Below are positions 1 to 7,403 of a stretch of 64,000 nucleotides of DNA, piece after piece. How positions within the stretch are numbered: position 1 is the stretch's first letter; each line of letters opens with the position of its first letter. The notes beneath the pieces were generated by a model. That model was not told the DNA's origin. It did not search any database and saw only the letters and a list, made by a program, of their open reading frames with translations. Source of the stretch: Bacteroidaceae bacterium (GTDB lineage: Bacteria > Bacteroidota > Bacteroidia > Bacteroidales > Bacteroidaceae); the NCBI GenBank assembly GCA_902362595.1, contig CABIXF010000007.1:1-64000 (forward strand). The letters run 5' to 3'. Made by a program: the position numbers and the translations under genes.

Positions 1-193
1 AACTTTGCCAACGACACTGAATACTAACTGGGGAGTGAACGGATATCACCGGAAATGCTGAACGGGTATCCGCCGGAATATGCACCCAAAGGCGCTAAAA
101 TGTACCGTTATCCAAAAAAAATGTATTTTTTGTGACAAACAGGCCCTGTTTTTAGGGACATCTTCGGCTCCGGCCCGCGGCTTTCTAAAAAAA
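1..193. other. left edge, no gene assigned
   Basis: I see no convincing gene here. A short open frame on the plus strand (bases 2-61) ends in TGA after an aromatic-rich stretch and could be the 3' end of a gene lying to the left, but it is too short to judge. The stretch from about 105 to 135 is A/T-rich. Confidence 0.3.
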
Positions 194-221
194 AACAGCT
201 CCCGGTTTTCCGGGAACTGTT
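185..221 (-). terminator. intrinsic terminator after the OmpA-family gene
   Basis: A 12-bp stem (194-205 paired with 210-221, one G-T pair, TTTT loop) is followed on the minus strand by a run of T (the A-run at about 187-195). It lies 45 bases beyond the stop codon of the OmpA-family gene and should end the transcript that starts near 4318. Confidence 0.8.
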
Positions 222-266
222 TCATATTCAATGCGAATTGCTGTAAAGCTCGCTGAGGAAGTTTTT

Positions 267-1550
267 TTATTCTTTTCCTTTCACCTCGGTTCTGCGGGCT
301 TTCACGGAGTACCTCAGTTCCTTTTCAATCACCCGGTCTTTGCCCAGTCCGTAGGTGTGCAGCCGGTCTTCTTCAATGCCCACTTTCACGAGCCATTTTT
401 TCAGGGCCTCCGCACGTTTTTCGGTTACCTTCTTGTTGATGGCTTCTCCTCCCGTGTGGTCCGCATATCCGCAGATGTCGATTTCCACGTCCGGATTTTC
501 CTTCAGGGCCTTTGCGATGGTAAAGAGTTCGCGGGCATACTTGTCGGTATCCAGTTTCCACTTGCCCCGTTCGAAGTACACGGCCGGCAGTTCCGGCAGT
601 CCTTTGCAGACCACCACTTCCGGTGATTTCTCCGTAATGGCCTTTTCAATGTAGACCGTGTCGCGTATCACCTTCGTCACGGTCCGGGTAGCCCGTTTCC
701 ACATCGGCAGGTAGCCCGGAGCATACATCAGGTTGTCCTTCTTCTTTCCGTTGCCGTTGCCGATTTTCCAGATGACTCCGATTTGTGCCGTCAGCACCGT
801 GTTGTGCTTGGTCGTATTGATGGAGTTGATGCCGTCGAACTTTCCGTTTCTGATCCAGATCATGCCCCCCTTCACCTGGGCGTCCAGGTGCGGGTTGATG
901 CGGTATCTCACGGCCAGGTCACCTCCCAGTCCCAGGTCCACCTTTTTCCCGACCCCTTCGGCAAAGCGGCTGTCGTCGCTTCTGCGCTTCACGGTCGACG
1001 AGAAATGTTGCAGGTAGATGCCCGGTGCCGCAATCAGGGCCCATCTTCTGTCCCCGTCGCTTCTGCGGAACAGGTTCAGCAGGTTGGTTTCCCAGTTCAA
1101 TCCCACGTTCAGCATCCGTACCTTGCTGTAGAGGTCCCTGTATCGCATGGAATTTTCCGGGATGTCCGTATTATAATAGGTGTTCCCGTTGGGCAGCAGC
1201 AGGAAATCATCCTCGTAATACTGCGAGCCGGCCCGGTTCACGCCATAATCCAGGCTCAGTCTCACGCCGAACAGCGGGCTGATTTGGTAGCCCCCTTGCA
1301 GGCCCACCATTCCTCCCAGGAAATTATAGTTTCCTCTGCTCAGCGAGCGGAAGTCACCGGCAAAATACGGAGAACCGATGTGGAATCCCACTGAAAAGCG
1401 GGAATAGTCCTTATACAGTTCTTCCTTGGTGGGATAATCCTTCCACGGGTCATCCACCTTTACCGTTTCTTGTGCGGCGAGGTTCACGACACCTCCCCAC
1501 AGGCACATTGCAGCCACAATATATTTTGCGTAATTCATATACATCTCCAT
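267..1550 (-). CDS. OmpA-family outer membrane beta-barrel protein with peptidoglycan-binding C-terminus
   Basis: The protein has 427 residues (423 if translation starts at the second Met, residue 5, which gives the cleaner signal peptide ending near LAAQ). The middle shows alternating aromatic strands with YYEDD- and YRIN-type turns typical of an 8-stranded barrel. From about residue 330 there is an OmpA_C domain: ICGYADHTGG, then KRAEALKKWL, then KARRTEV, matching the D-TG, RA and NRR positions that bind diaminopimelate. It should anchor the outer membrane to peptidoglycan. Its ATG shares one base with the stop of the upstream coiled-coil lipoprotein gene (TAATG), so the two are probably translationally coupled and act together. 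The exact partner is unknown. Confidence 0.85.
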   Translation of the reverse strand: MEMYMNYAKYIVAAMCLWGGVVNLAAQETVKVDDPWKDYPTKEELYKDYSRFSVGFHIGSPYFAGDFRSLSRGNYNFLGGMVGLQGGYQISPLFGVRLSLDYGVNRAGSQYYEDDFLLLPNGNTYYNTDIPENSMRYRDLYSKVRMLNVGLNWETNLLNLFRRSDGDRRWALIAAPGIYLQHFSSTVKRRSDDSRFAEGVGKKVDLGLGGDLAVRYRINPHLDAQVKGGMIWIRNGKFDGINSINTTKHNTVLTAQIGVIWKIGNGNGKKKDNLMYAPGYLPMWKRATRTVTKVIRDTVYIEKAITEKSPEVVVCKGLPELPAVYFERGKWKLDTDKYARELFTIAKALKENPDVEIDICGYADHTGGEAINKKVTEKRAEALKKWLVKVGIEEDRLHTYGLGKDRVIEKELRYSVKARRTEVKGKE

Positions 1551-4270
1551 TAATTAAGTCCATCGTTTTTCATTTGCAGGCGGAAGCATACGTACGCCCG
1601 TTTCCCGTAATTCTGTCCGTTCTGTTTGGCCTGCAGTCCCACCACCATTTTAAAGCCTTCCAGTGAAGTAGGGGTTACTCCCGGAGTCAGGTTGCTCTTC
1701 ATGCTCACCTGTCCGGCCGTAGATACCTCGATGTAGTTCCACAGTTCCCCTCTGGCCACGCCCTGCTTGTCATAGATGGCCGCCAGGGAGTACACCACCG
1801 GCAAGTCCTTGCGGCTGCTGCCTTCCACTGTGGAAGAAGCCGTTACCGCCGCATTGAACAGAGACTGTATGCCCTCAATCTGGCAGATGGAAGCCCCCGA
1901 CTGGTTGAGGATGGCTTTCAGCACCGGCAGCTTGTAGATTTCACTCTCTGCGAAGTTGCCCACTCCGATGTCCTCCTTGGTCTGCAGGATTTCCGTGCCC
2001 GCCATGAACGTATAGTCCGTATTCGTATCCATCGCTTCGTGGCTTTCCAGTCGCAGCGGTCTGTATTCAGTCAGCTTGTAGTTGTTGCCGTCGTTCAGCA
2101 CCACAGCCACCTGATACGGAAGCGCCTGTCCACCTTCCAATGCCTCTTCCAGTGTGAAGCCCACTTTCACGGTCAGCTCTCCGTAGGCACTTTGCGTCAC
2201 CTCCTCTACCGTCATTGCCGGCAGGCTGTTGCTGCTTCTCACCGGTATCACCTCCCTGCATCTCAGTCCGACGATGCCTTTCAGGTTCGTCAGTTTGCCG
2301 GCTGCGTCTTCCGGGGTGATTTCCACTTTCAGTTCCATGGTGTAGTGTCCCGGAGTGGTTTCCTTCACCTTCACCGTGCCGTCGTTGTAATCGGCCAGCA
2401 GTTCGAAGCTCTGTATGCGGTTCATCAGCGTTTCCACCTGCTGTTTCAAGGCGTCGTATTGTGAAGTCAGCTGGGCAATCTGCTGTTGCATTTTGTCAAG
2501 CTGTTCCTGCAGTTGCTGTGCAGCCTCCTCGATGGCCTGGTTCATGTCGTCCAGAGTAGGGCAGTCGTTGATTTTCTGGAACATTGCTTCCAGCTGGCGG
2601 TCAATGGCAGCCTTGTCGTAGTAATTGTCCAGCAACTTTTCTATTTCTTCCCGGGTCACGTAGTTGCTTTGTCCTTCCTGCAAGTTCTTGATTCGGTTGT
2701 ACAAATCCGTAATCTGCGATGCCTGCAAATTCACTTTCGAAGTCAGCTCACCCACTTGCTGGTTCGTCTTTTTCAGGTTTTCGTTCAGCGTTTCCACGAA
2801 ACTATTGAGTCCGCTCACCTCCTTGCTCAGGTTGTTGTAGTTTGTCTGCAAGGCCAGGATGGAAGACTGCACGTAGTTGTTCAGCTGCGTCAGGGCCTCC
2901 GCCTGTTTCTGCTGGTCCCCCTTCAGGTTCAGAATATCCTGTGTCTGCTTGTCTACCTTCTGTTGCAGGGCGAGCAAGTCCTGTTTCAGTTGGGCCAGTT
3001 CGGCCGGGTCGCTTCCGCCTCCCTGCTGTTCCAGTGCGCTCAGTCTCTTTTCAATGTCAGTCAGTGTCAGCTGGTAGGCCGTCTGCATGTCCTGTATCAG
3101 TCCTTCCAGGGTGCTCACCTTGAGTCCCAGTTGGTCCAGTCTGGTCGACAGTTCGTTCAGTTTTTGCGTATGATTCTCCACCAGCTCCTTTGTCTGCTGC
3201 AAGTCATTGCCAAACAGTTTTTGTGTGTTGAGCAGTTTTTCCAGCTGTTGGTTCATGGCCGTCTTCAAGTCGTCCAGGTCCTTCTGCAAGGTCGTTACCA
3301 GCTCTTTCAGTTCGTTCAGTTCGGTGTCGCTTCCCGGAGTCAGTGCGTTGATGGCTTCCCAGATTTTGTAGATTTGCAGGTCATATTTTTCCACCAGGTT
3401 GTTCAGTTGTTCTCCCAGGTTGTCGTATTTGCTGTTCAGTTGGTTTACCTTGTTTCCGAGCGATTGCACCGTCGACGACAATCCGGCCATTTCATTTTCC
3501 ACGTCCTGGATTCTTGCGTCCACCTCCGTTTTTACGGCAGTAATTTTTTCGATGGTATTTTGGCGCAGGCTTTCCAGGTTGGCGGCATTTGTAGCCGTTG
3601 CCTTCTTCACCTCATCCACGAGCGCCTTCAACTGGTTGATATCCGTGGTCAGCTTGTTTTTCACTTCCTGTAGCTGGGTGAGTGCTTCTTCCATTTTCTG
3701 CTTCTGGTCCGCCATGTCGCTGCCCAGTCCGGCCATTTCTGTTTTCAGGCCTTCAATGGCCAGTTCCACCGCCTTCTGCTTTTCCTGCAAGGCCTCCACC
3801 TGCATTTCCAGTTTGGCCACCCGTCCGTCCAGCACGTTCAGGCTGGTGTCGATGGCGTTGATTTGGTTGGAGATTTCCAGTAACCGCGTATTGAATTCCT
3901 GGTTGGCAATCTGGATTTTCTCCTTGAGTTGCTGTATTTCTTCCGTATTGCCGTCAATTACCGCCTGGAGTTCCGCAATCCGGTTGTTCAAGTCCGTTTT
4001 CACAGTCTCCAGTTCCGTTTTCAGCCGGTCAATATCCTCTTTGTGACCACTGCCACCCTCCGTAAGCGCTTCTTCAAGCGCTTTGATTTGTTGTTCGATG
4101 AGTGTCACCTTTTCCTTCAAGCTGTTCAGGTTCACCTCACCATTATTGATTTGATTTCGAAGAATTTCCAGTTGTCCGTCGTAGTCTTTTTGGCAACTGG
4201 TAAGGAGCGACGTGCCACTTAAGCAGAGTAGCGCTGCGGCTGCCAGTAAATAGCCTTTTCTCTTTGTCAT
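1550..4270 (-). CDS. long coiled-coil lipoprotein
   Basis: The protein has 906 residues. The N-terminus is a lipoprotein signal with lipobox LLTSC (Cys26), followed by QKDYD. From about residue 30 to 640 the sequence is almost continuous heptad-like coiled coil rich in Leu, Gln, Glu and Lys, with short Gly breaks (GGSGHK, GGGSD). The last ~260 residues lose the heptads and look beta-rich. The N-terminus resembles the coiled-coil segment found on Bacteroidales lipoproteins such as those with a PL29-lyase-type N-terminal domain. I cannot assign an enzymatic role. A periplasmic or surface tether or spacer paired with the OmpA-family protein is the simplest reading. It is the first gene of a two-gene unit with a recognisable promoter. 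Confidence 0.75.
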   Translation of the reverse strand: MTKRKGYLLAAAALLCLSGTSLLTSCQKDYDGQLEILRNQINNGEVNLNSLKEKVTLIEQQIKALEEALTEGGSGHKEDIDRLKTELETVKTDLNNRIAELQAVIDGNTEEIQQLKEKIQIANQEFNTRLLEISNQINAIDTSLNVLDGRVAKLEMQVEALQEKQKAVELAIEGLKTEMAGLGSDMADQKQKMEEALTQLQEVKNKLTTDINQLKALVDEVKKATATNAANLESLRQNTIEKITAVKTEVDARIQDVENEMAGLSSTVQSLGNKVNQLNSKYDNLGEQLNNLVEKYDLQIYKIWEAINALTPGSDTELNELKELVTTLQKDLDDLKTAMNQQLEKLLNTQKLFGNDLQQTKELVENHTQKLNELSTRLDQLGLKVSTLEGLIQDMQTAYQLTLTDIEKRLSALEQQGGGSDPAELAQLKQDLLALQQKVDKQTQDILNLKGDQQKQAEALTQLNNYVQSSILALQTNYNNLSKEVSGLNSFVETLNENLKKTNQQVGELTSKVNLQASQITDLYNRIKNLQEGQSNYVTREEIEKLLDNYYDKAAIDRQLEAMFQKINDCPTLDDMNQAIEEAAQQLQEQLDKMQQQIAQLTSQYDALKQQVETLMNRIQSFELLADYNDGTVKVKETTPGHYTMELKVEITPEDAAGKLTNLKGIVGLRCREVIPVRSSNSLPAMTVEEVTQSAYGELTVKVGFTLEEALEGGQALPYQVAVVLNDGNNYKLTEYRPLRLESHEAMDTNTDYTFMAGTEILQTKEDIGVGNFAESEIYKLPVLKAILNQSGASICQIEGIQSLFNAAVTASSTVEGSSRKDLPVVYSLAAIYDKQGVARGELWNYIEVSTAGQVSMKSNLTPGVTPTSLEGFKMVVGLQAKQNGQNYGKRAYVCFRLQMKNDGLN

Positions 4271-4317
4271 AACGATATAACCTTAATGTTAGTTAGAATA
4301 ATTCAGTTTCATTACAA

Positions 4318-4325
4318 CAAATATA
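4318..4325 (-). promoter_or_regulatory. Bacteroides-type -7 box for the coiled-coil lipoprotein gene
   Basis: The minus strand reads TATATTTG, an exact match to the Bacteroidetes -7 consensus TAnnTTTG, 48 bases upstream of the ATG at 4270. The -33 element is not clear; an A/T-rich stretch with CTTTTC lies at about the expected distance. Confidence 0.55.
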
Positions 4326-4371
4326 AAGAAAAATTGTTAGAGAAAAGTGAAGAAATCCTTTTTTTTTTTGC

Positions 4372-5457
4372 TTAATTCTTCATTTTTCGCCAGCCGTAGT
4401 GCCAGATTTTGAAGAACGGAGCCCAGCATACCTCCTGCGGGTAATTGTGTACGAATCCCCACATCCTTTTCAGGGAAGTCGAAAACCTTCCACCGTCTGT
4501 CTGCATTCTTTCCCGCGACAGCCGGGGGTCGAACTGACCGAAATTGCCGGCCCGCATGATTTCCTCCAGCAGCCGTCTGCCTCTTCGTTCCGAAGGACTC
4601 ACCGGCATGTATTTTCTTTCCAGTCCGAATATCGTTTCCAGTACCCACATCACCGCCGCCGCAAAATCCGTCATTTGCAGTGCGCGCCATTGCCGGGCCG
4701 TCCGTGCCCGTTCCTCCGGGCTTGTTTCTTGTCTGAATACATAGAAGATGTCCATCAGCTGCCGTAATCCTACGCCCTCACTCAGCAGGTGGCGGTAAGC
4801 GTGCAACACCAGAAACACCCGGTTCATTTCCCCCTCCGGTACCCGGACGCTTCCGTCGGTTCCTTCCAGGGTCGTTTCCTGTCCGAAGCCGTTTCGCTTC
4901 CATTGGCGGCATAAGGCTTGCAGCCTGTAGTTCGTCAGCGGGTTGAACATCCACGACGGTGTGGTGTGTACCTCCACCTCACACACTTTCGACAACTCCA
5001 TGTCCACATGGTGATACACCACCTCCGCTTTCGGGTCCGTTTCCCGTGCCAGTCGGATAATCTCTTTCCGGCTTCCTTCCAGCCAGATGTCAATGTCACC
5101 CGGCATCCGTCTCAACGGGTGCGGATACAGTTGAGCCACCCCCTGTCCTTTCAGGATCATGGAGCGCATACCTTTCCGGGCAAAGAATTCCGACACCCTG
5201 ACCGCTTCCTTGTTGATTGCTTGGTTCACCCGTTCAATCTGGTGAGTCCGTCCTATCCATTGCATCAGTAAGGGCCGGGGCGGTTTGCTGGCGGCAGGAA
5301 GCACTTCGGCAGCTCCCAGCAGTACCCCTGTCAGCTTCTGCTTTTCTGCCAGTTCCAGCACTTCAATCCATTCCTGTGCGGAAAGAGGAGTTTCCGGTGC
5401 ACTTCCCGTTCCTACAGCCAGTTTGAGCAATTGGAAAAATCGGTTTTCCTTGCCCAT
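4372..5457 (-). CDS. nucleotidyltransferase-family protein
   Basis: The start is set at 5457 (MGKENRF), where the ATG shares its A with the upstream TGA (TGATG). An upstream extension in this frame overlaps the wecG-like gene and is not needed. The 361-residue protein carries ILKGQGVAQLYP (about 101-112) followed by PGDIDIW (119-125). This is the K-G-x-G / D-x-D arrangement of the uncharacterised nucleotidyltransferase family common in Bacteroides surface-glycan regions. D121 and D123 would bind metal. The substrate is unknown. Tight coupling to a WecG/TagA-type glycosyltransferase suggests a role in glycan assembly or modification. Confidence 0.75.
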   Translation of the reverse strand: MGKENRFFQLLKLAVGTGSAPETPLSAQEWIEVLELAEKQKLTGVLLGAAEVLPAASKPPRPLLMQWIGRTHQIERVNQAINKEAVRVSEFFARKGMRSMILKGQGVAQLYPHPLRRMPGDIDIWLEGSRKEIIRLARETDPKAEVVYHHVDMELSKVCEVEVHTTPSWMFNPLTNYRLQALCRQWKRNGFGQETTLEGTDGSVRVPEGEMNRVFLVLHAYRHLLSEGVGLRQLMDIFYVFRQETSPEERARTARQWRALQMTDFAAAVMWVLETIFGLERKYMPVSPSERRGRRLLEEIMRAGNFGQFDPRLSRERMQTDGGRFSTSLKRMWGFVHNYPQEVCWAPFFKIWHYGWRKMKN

Positions 5458-6173
5458 CACATTTCCCTTATCACGTTGCGGATGAACAGCGTGTTGCCGA
5501 TGATATAGCGGCGCCACATCCGTTTGGGTTCCTTGATGAGTCGGTACAGCCATTCCAGGCTATGTTCCTGCCACCACATCGGAGCCCGTTCCATGGTGCC
5601 TGCAAAGAAATCGAATACCGCTCCGATGGTACCGCAGTGACAATGGATGTGCAGTTCGTTCCAGTGGCGGTAAGCCCATTTCTCCTGTTTGGGAGCCGTC
5701 ATGCCAATCCACAGCAAGTCGGGGTTGGCCCGGTTGATGGCCTCGATGATTTCCCGGTTCTCCGCTTCCGAGAATTCCGGTTTGTAGGGTGGGGAGTACG
5801 TTTCAATCCGGATGTTCGGGTACACCGTTTTGCCCTTCTCGCGAATCAGTTTCAACACTTTTTCGCTGCTTCCCATGAAGAAGCACGTTCCTCCCTTGCG
5901 GTTCAGGCGTTCCATTTCCATTGTAAACAAGTCCCAGCCTGCAATGCGTTCTTTCGGCTGGCTTTTGGCTTTCAGTTTCCGGCAGGCCATTACGATACTT
6001 GCGCCGTCGGGAATCAGCGCATCGCCCTTCATCAGTGCTTCGGCAAAAAAATCATCCTTCAATGCCGTGTTGTAGGAATGTGCATTGATGGTGTTGATCA
6101 GTAATTTTCCTTCCGGAAGCGCTTCTAGTTCTTTTTTGGATTCAACGATTTTAAGTTCCTTTAATTTTAGCAT
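5457..6173 (-). CDS. WecG/TagA/CpsF-family glycosyltransferase (GT26)
   Basis: The 238-residue cytoplasmic or membrane-associated enzyme has the GT26 signatures: INTINAHSYNTA near 26-37, LIPDGASIV (53-61), NPDLLWIGMTAPKQE (150-164) and FDFFAGTMERAPMWWQ (187-202), followed by LEWLYRL and EPKRMWRRY. Family members add ManNAcA or ManNAc to lipid-linked GlcNAc made by WecA/TagO. A WecA/MraY-type enzyme is encoded at 38001 in this window, so the two may act in sequence. The acceptor and donor are inferred from the family, not shown. The gene lies 35 bases after fucP and overlaps the nucleotidyltransferase gene by one base. Confidence 0.85.
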   Translation of the reverse strand: MLKLKELKIVESKKELEALPEGKLLINTINAHSYNTALKDDFFAEALMKGDALIPDGASIVMACRKLKAKSQPKERIAGWDLFTMEMERLNRKGGTCFFMGSSEKVLKLIREKGKTVYPNIRIETYSPPYKPEFSEAENREIIEAINRANPDLLWIGMTAPKQEKWAYRHWNELHIHCHCGTIGAVFDFFAGTMERAPMWWQEHSLEWLYRLIKEPKRMWRRYIIGNTLFIRNVIREM

Positions 6174-6208
6174 ATATCTGCGTGTTCAAAAGGTTTACGT
6201 TATTGATT

Positions 6209-7402
6209 TTACAGTTTTCTGTATCTGGCTGCGAACCACAGGATTTCGGCGAAGCACACCAGCGGGACGATGAATCCCACCGCCATTGAAACGTGGTCGG
6301 CGATGAATCCCATCAGCATGGGCGCGATGGCCCCTCCCACAATCGACATAATCAGGTAGGAAGACGCCTGTTTGGTATGCGTGCCTACGTGGCGCAAAGA
6401 TAGTGAAAAAATCGTAGGGAACATGATGGATTCACACAAGAAACACAGCAGCAGGAAATACCACCCGATGGTTCCCGGCAGCAGGATGACCGCCGCCATG
6501 CAGATGAAGGCTCCCGTGGCACAAGTTGTCAGCACCTTTTCTCCCTTTACGAAGCGCATGATCCAGCTTCCGCCCATACGTCCCGCCATGAACAGGCCCA
6601 TGCCGCCGAACGAAAGCCATACCGATGCTTTCTGGGCACTGATGCCCGCATTCTCCGTCGCATAGTTGATGAAGAAACTGTTGATGCCCGTCTGAGCTGC
6701 CACATACAGGAAGAGCGACAGCAGTCCCACGGTAAACGAAGCCGTTTTCCAGAGCGAGGTGTCGTTGCCCTGCGTTCCTTTCTCTTCCGCTTCCTGTCCG
6801 ATTTCCGGCAGCTTCACCCGCGAGAAAATCACCGCAATGAGCAGCACCAGCGTGCCCAGCACCGCATACGGTGTCGTCACGTCGCCCCCTCCGGCAAAGA
6901 GGAAGAAGCCCCCCGCCAGCGGACCGCAAATCCATCCCAGTCCGTTGAACGACTGCGCCAGGTTGATGCGCCGTTCGCTGCCCTCCGGTTCCCCGAGCAC
7001 CGTCACATACGGGTTCGAAGCCGTTTCCAGACACGTCAGTCCGCAGCCGATGACAAACAGCGCCAGCAGGAAGAACTCAAACGACTGAATCCGTCCCCCC
7101 GGAATAAAGAGCAAGGCCCCGATGCCATACAGCACCAGTCCCGTCAGCACCCCCGTGCGGTAACCGAAGCGGCGGATAATCCGTCCCGCCGGCAGCGCCA
7201 TCACGAAATACCCCCCATACACCACCGCCTGAATCAGTGCCGAGCGCGTACGGGTAATCTCCATCGTATCCTGAAAATGCTTGTTCAGTACGTCCAGGAT
7301 ACTGTGTGCCACTCCCCACAGGAAGAAGAGCGACGTAATCAAAATGAAAGGAACCAGGAAACTCCTTCCGTCCCTGGTTCTTACTAATCCTATCTTTTCC
7401 AT
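6209..7402 (-). CDS. fucP: L-fucose/H+ symporter, FucP-type MFS permease
   Basis: The 397-residue inner-membrane protein has about 12 hydrophobic segments. The start FLVPFILITSLFFLWGVAHSI and the CLETASNPYVTVLG loop are hallmarks of the fucose/glucose-galactose MFS subfamily. It begins one base after the fkp stop, so the pair is co-transcribed. Import of free L-fucose would feed the salvage kinase Fkp directly. The specificity for fucose rests on this context; glucose and galactose permeases of the same subfamily look similar. Confidence 0.85.
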   Translation of the reverse strand: MEKIGLVRTRDGRSFLVPFILITSLFFLWGVAHSILDVLNKHFQDTMEITRTRSALIQAVVYGGYFVMALPAGRIIRRFGYRTGVLTGLVLYGIGALLFIPGGRIQSFEFFLLALFVIGCGLTCLETASNPYVTVLGEPEGSERRINLAQSFNGLGWICGPLAGGFFLFAGGGDVTTPYAVLGTLVLLIAVIFSRVKLPEIGQEAEEKGTQGNDTSLWKTASFTVGLLSLFLYVAAQTGINSFFINYATENAGISAQKASVWLSFGGMGLFMAGRMGGSWIMRFVKGEKVLTTCATGAFICMAAVILLPGTIGWYFLLLCFLCESIMFPTIFSLSLRHVGTHTKQASSYLIMSIVGGAIAPMLMGFIADHVSMAVGFIVPLVCFAEILWFAARYRKL

Positions 7403-7403
7403 G

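Noticed and set aside
1..61. 3' end of a plus-strand gene from the left
   Set aside because: Only about 19 codons are visible, without recognisable motif.
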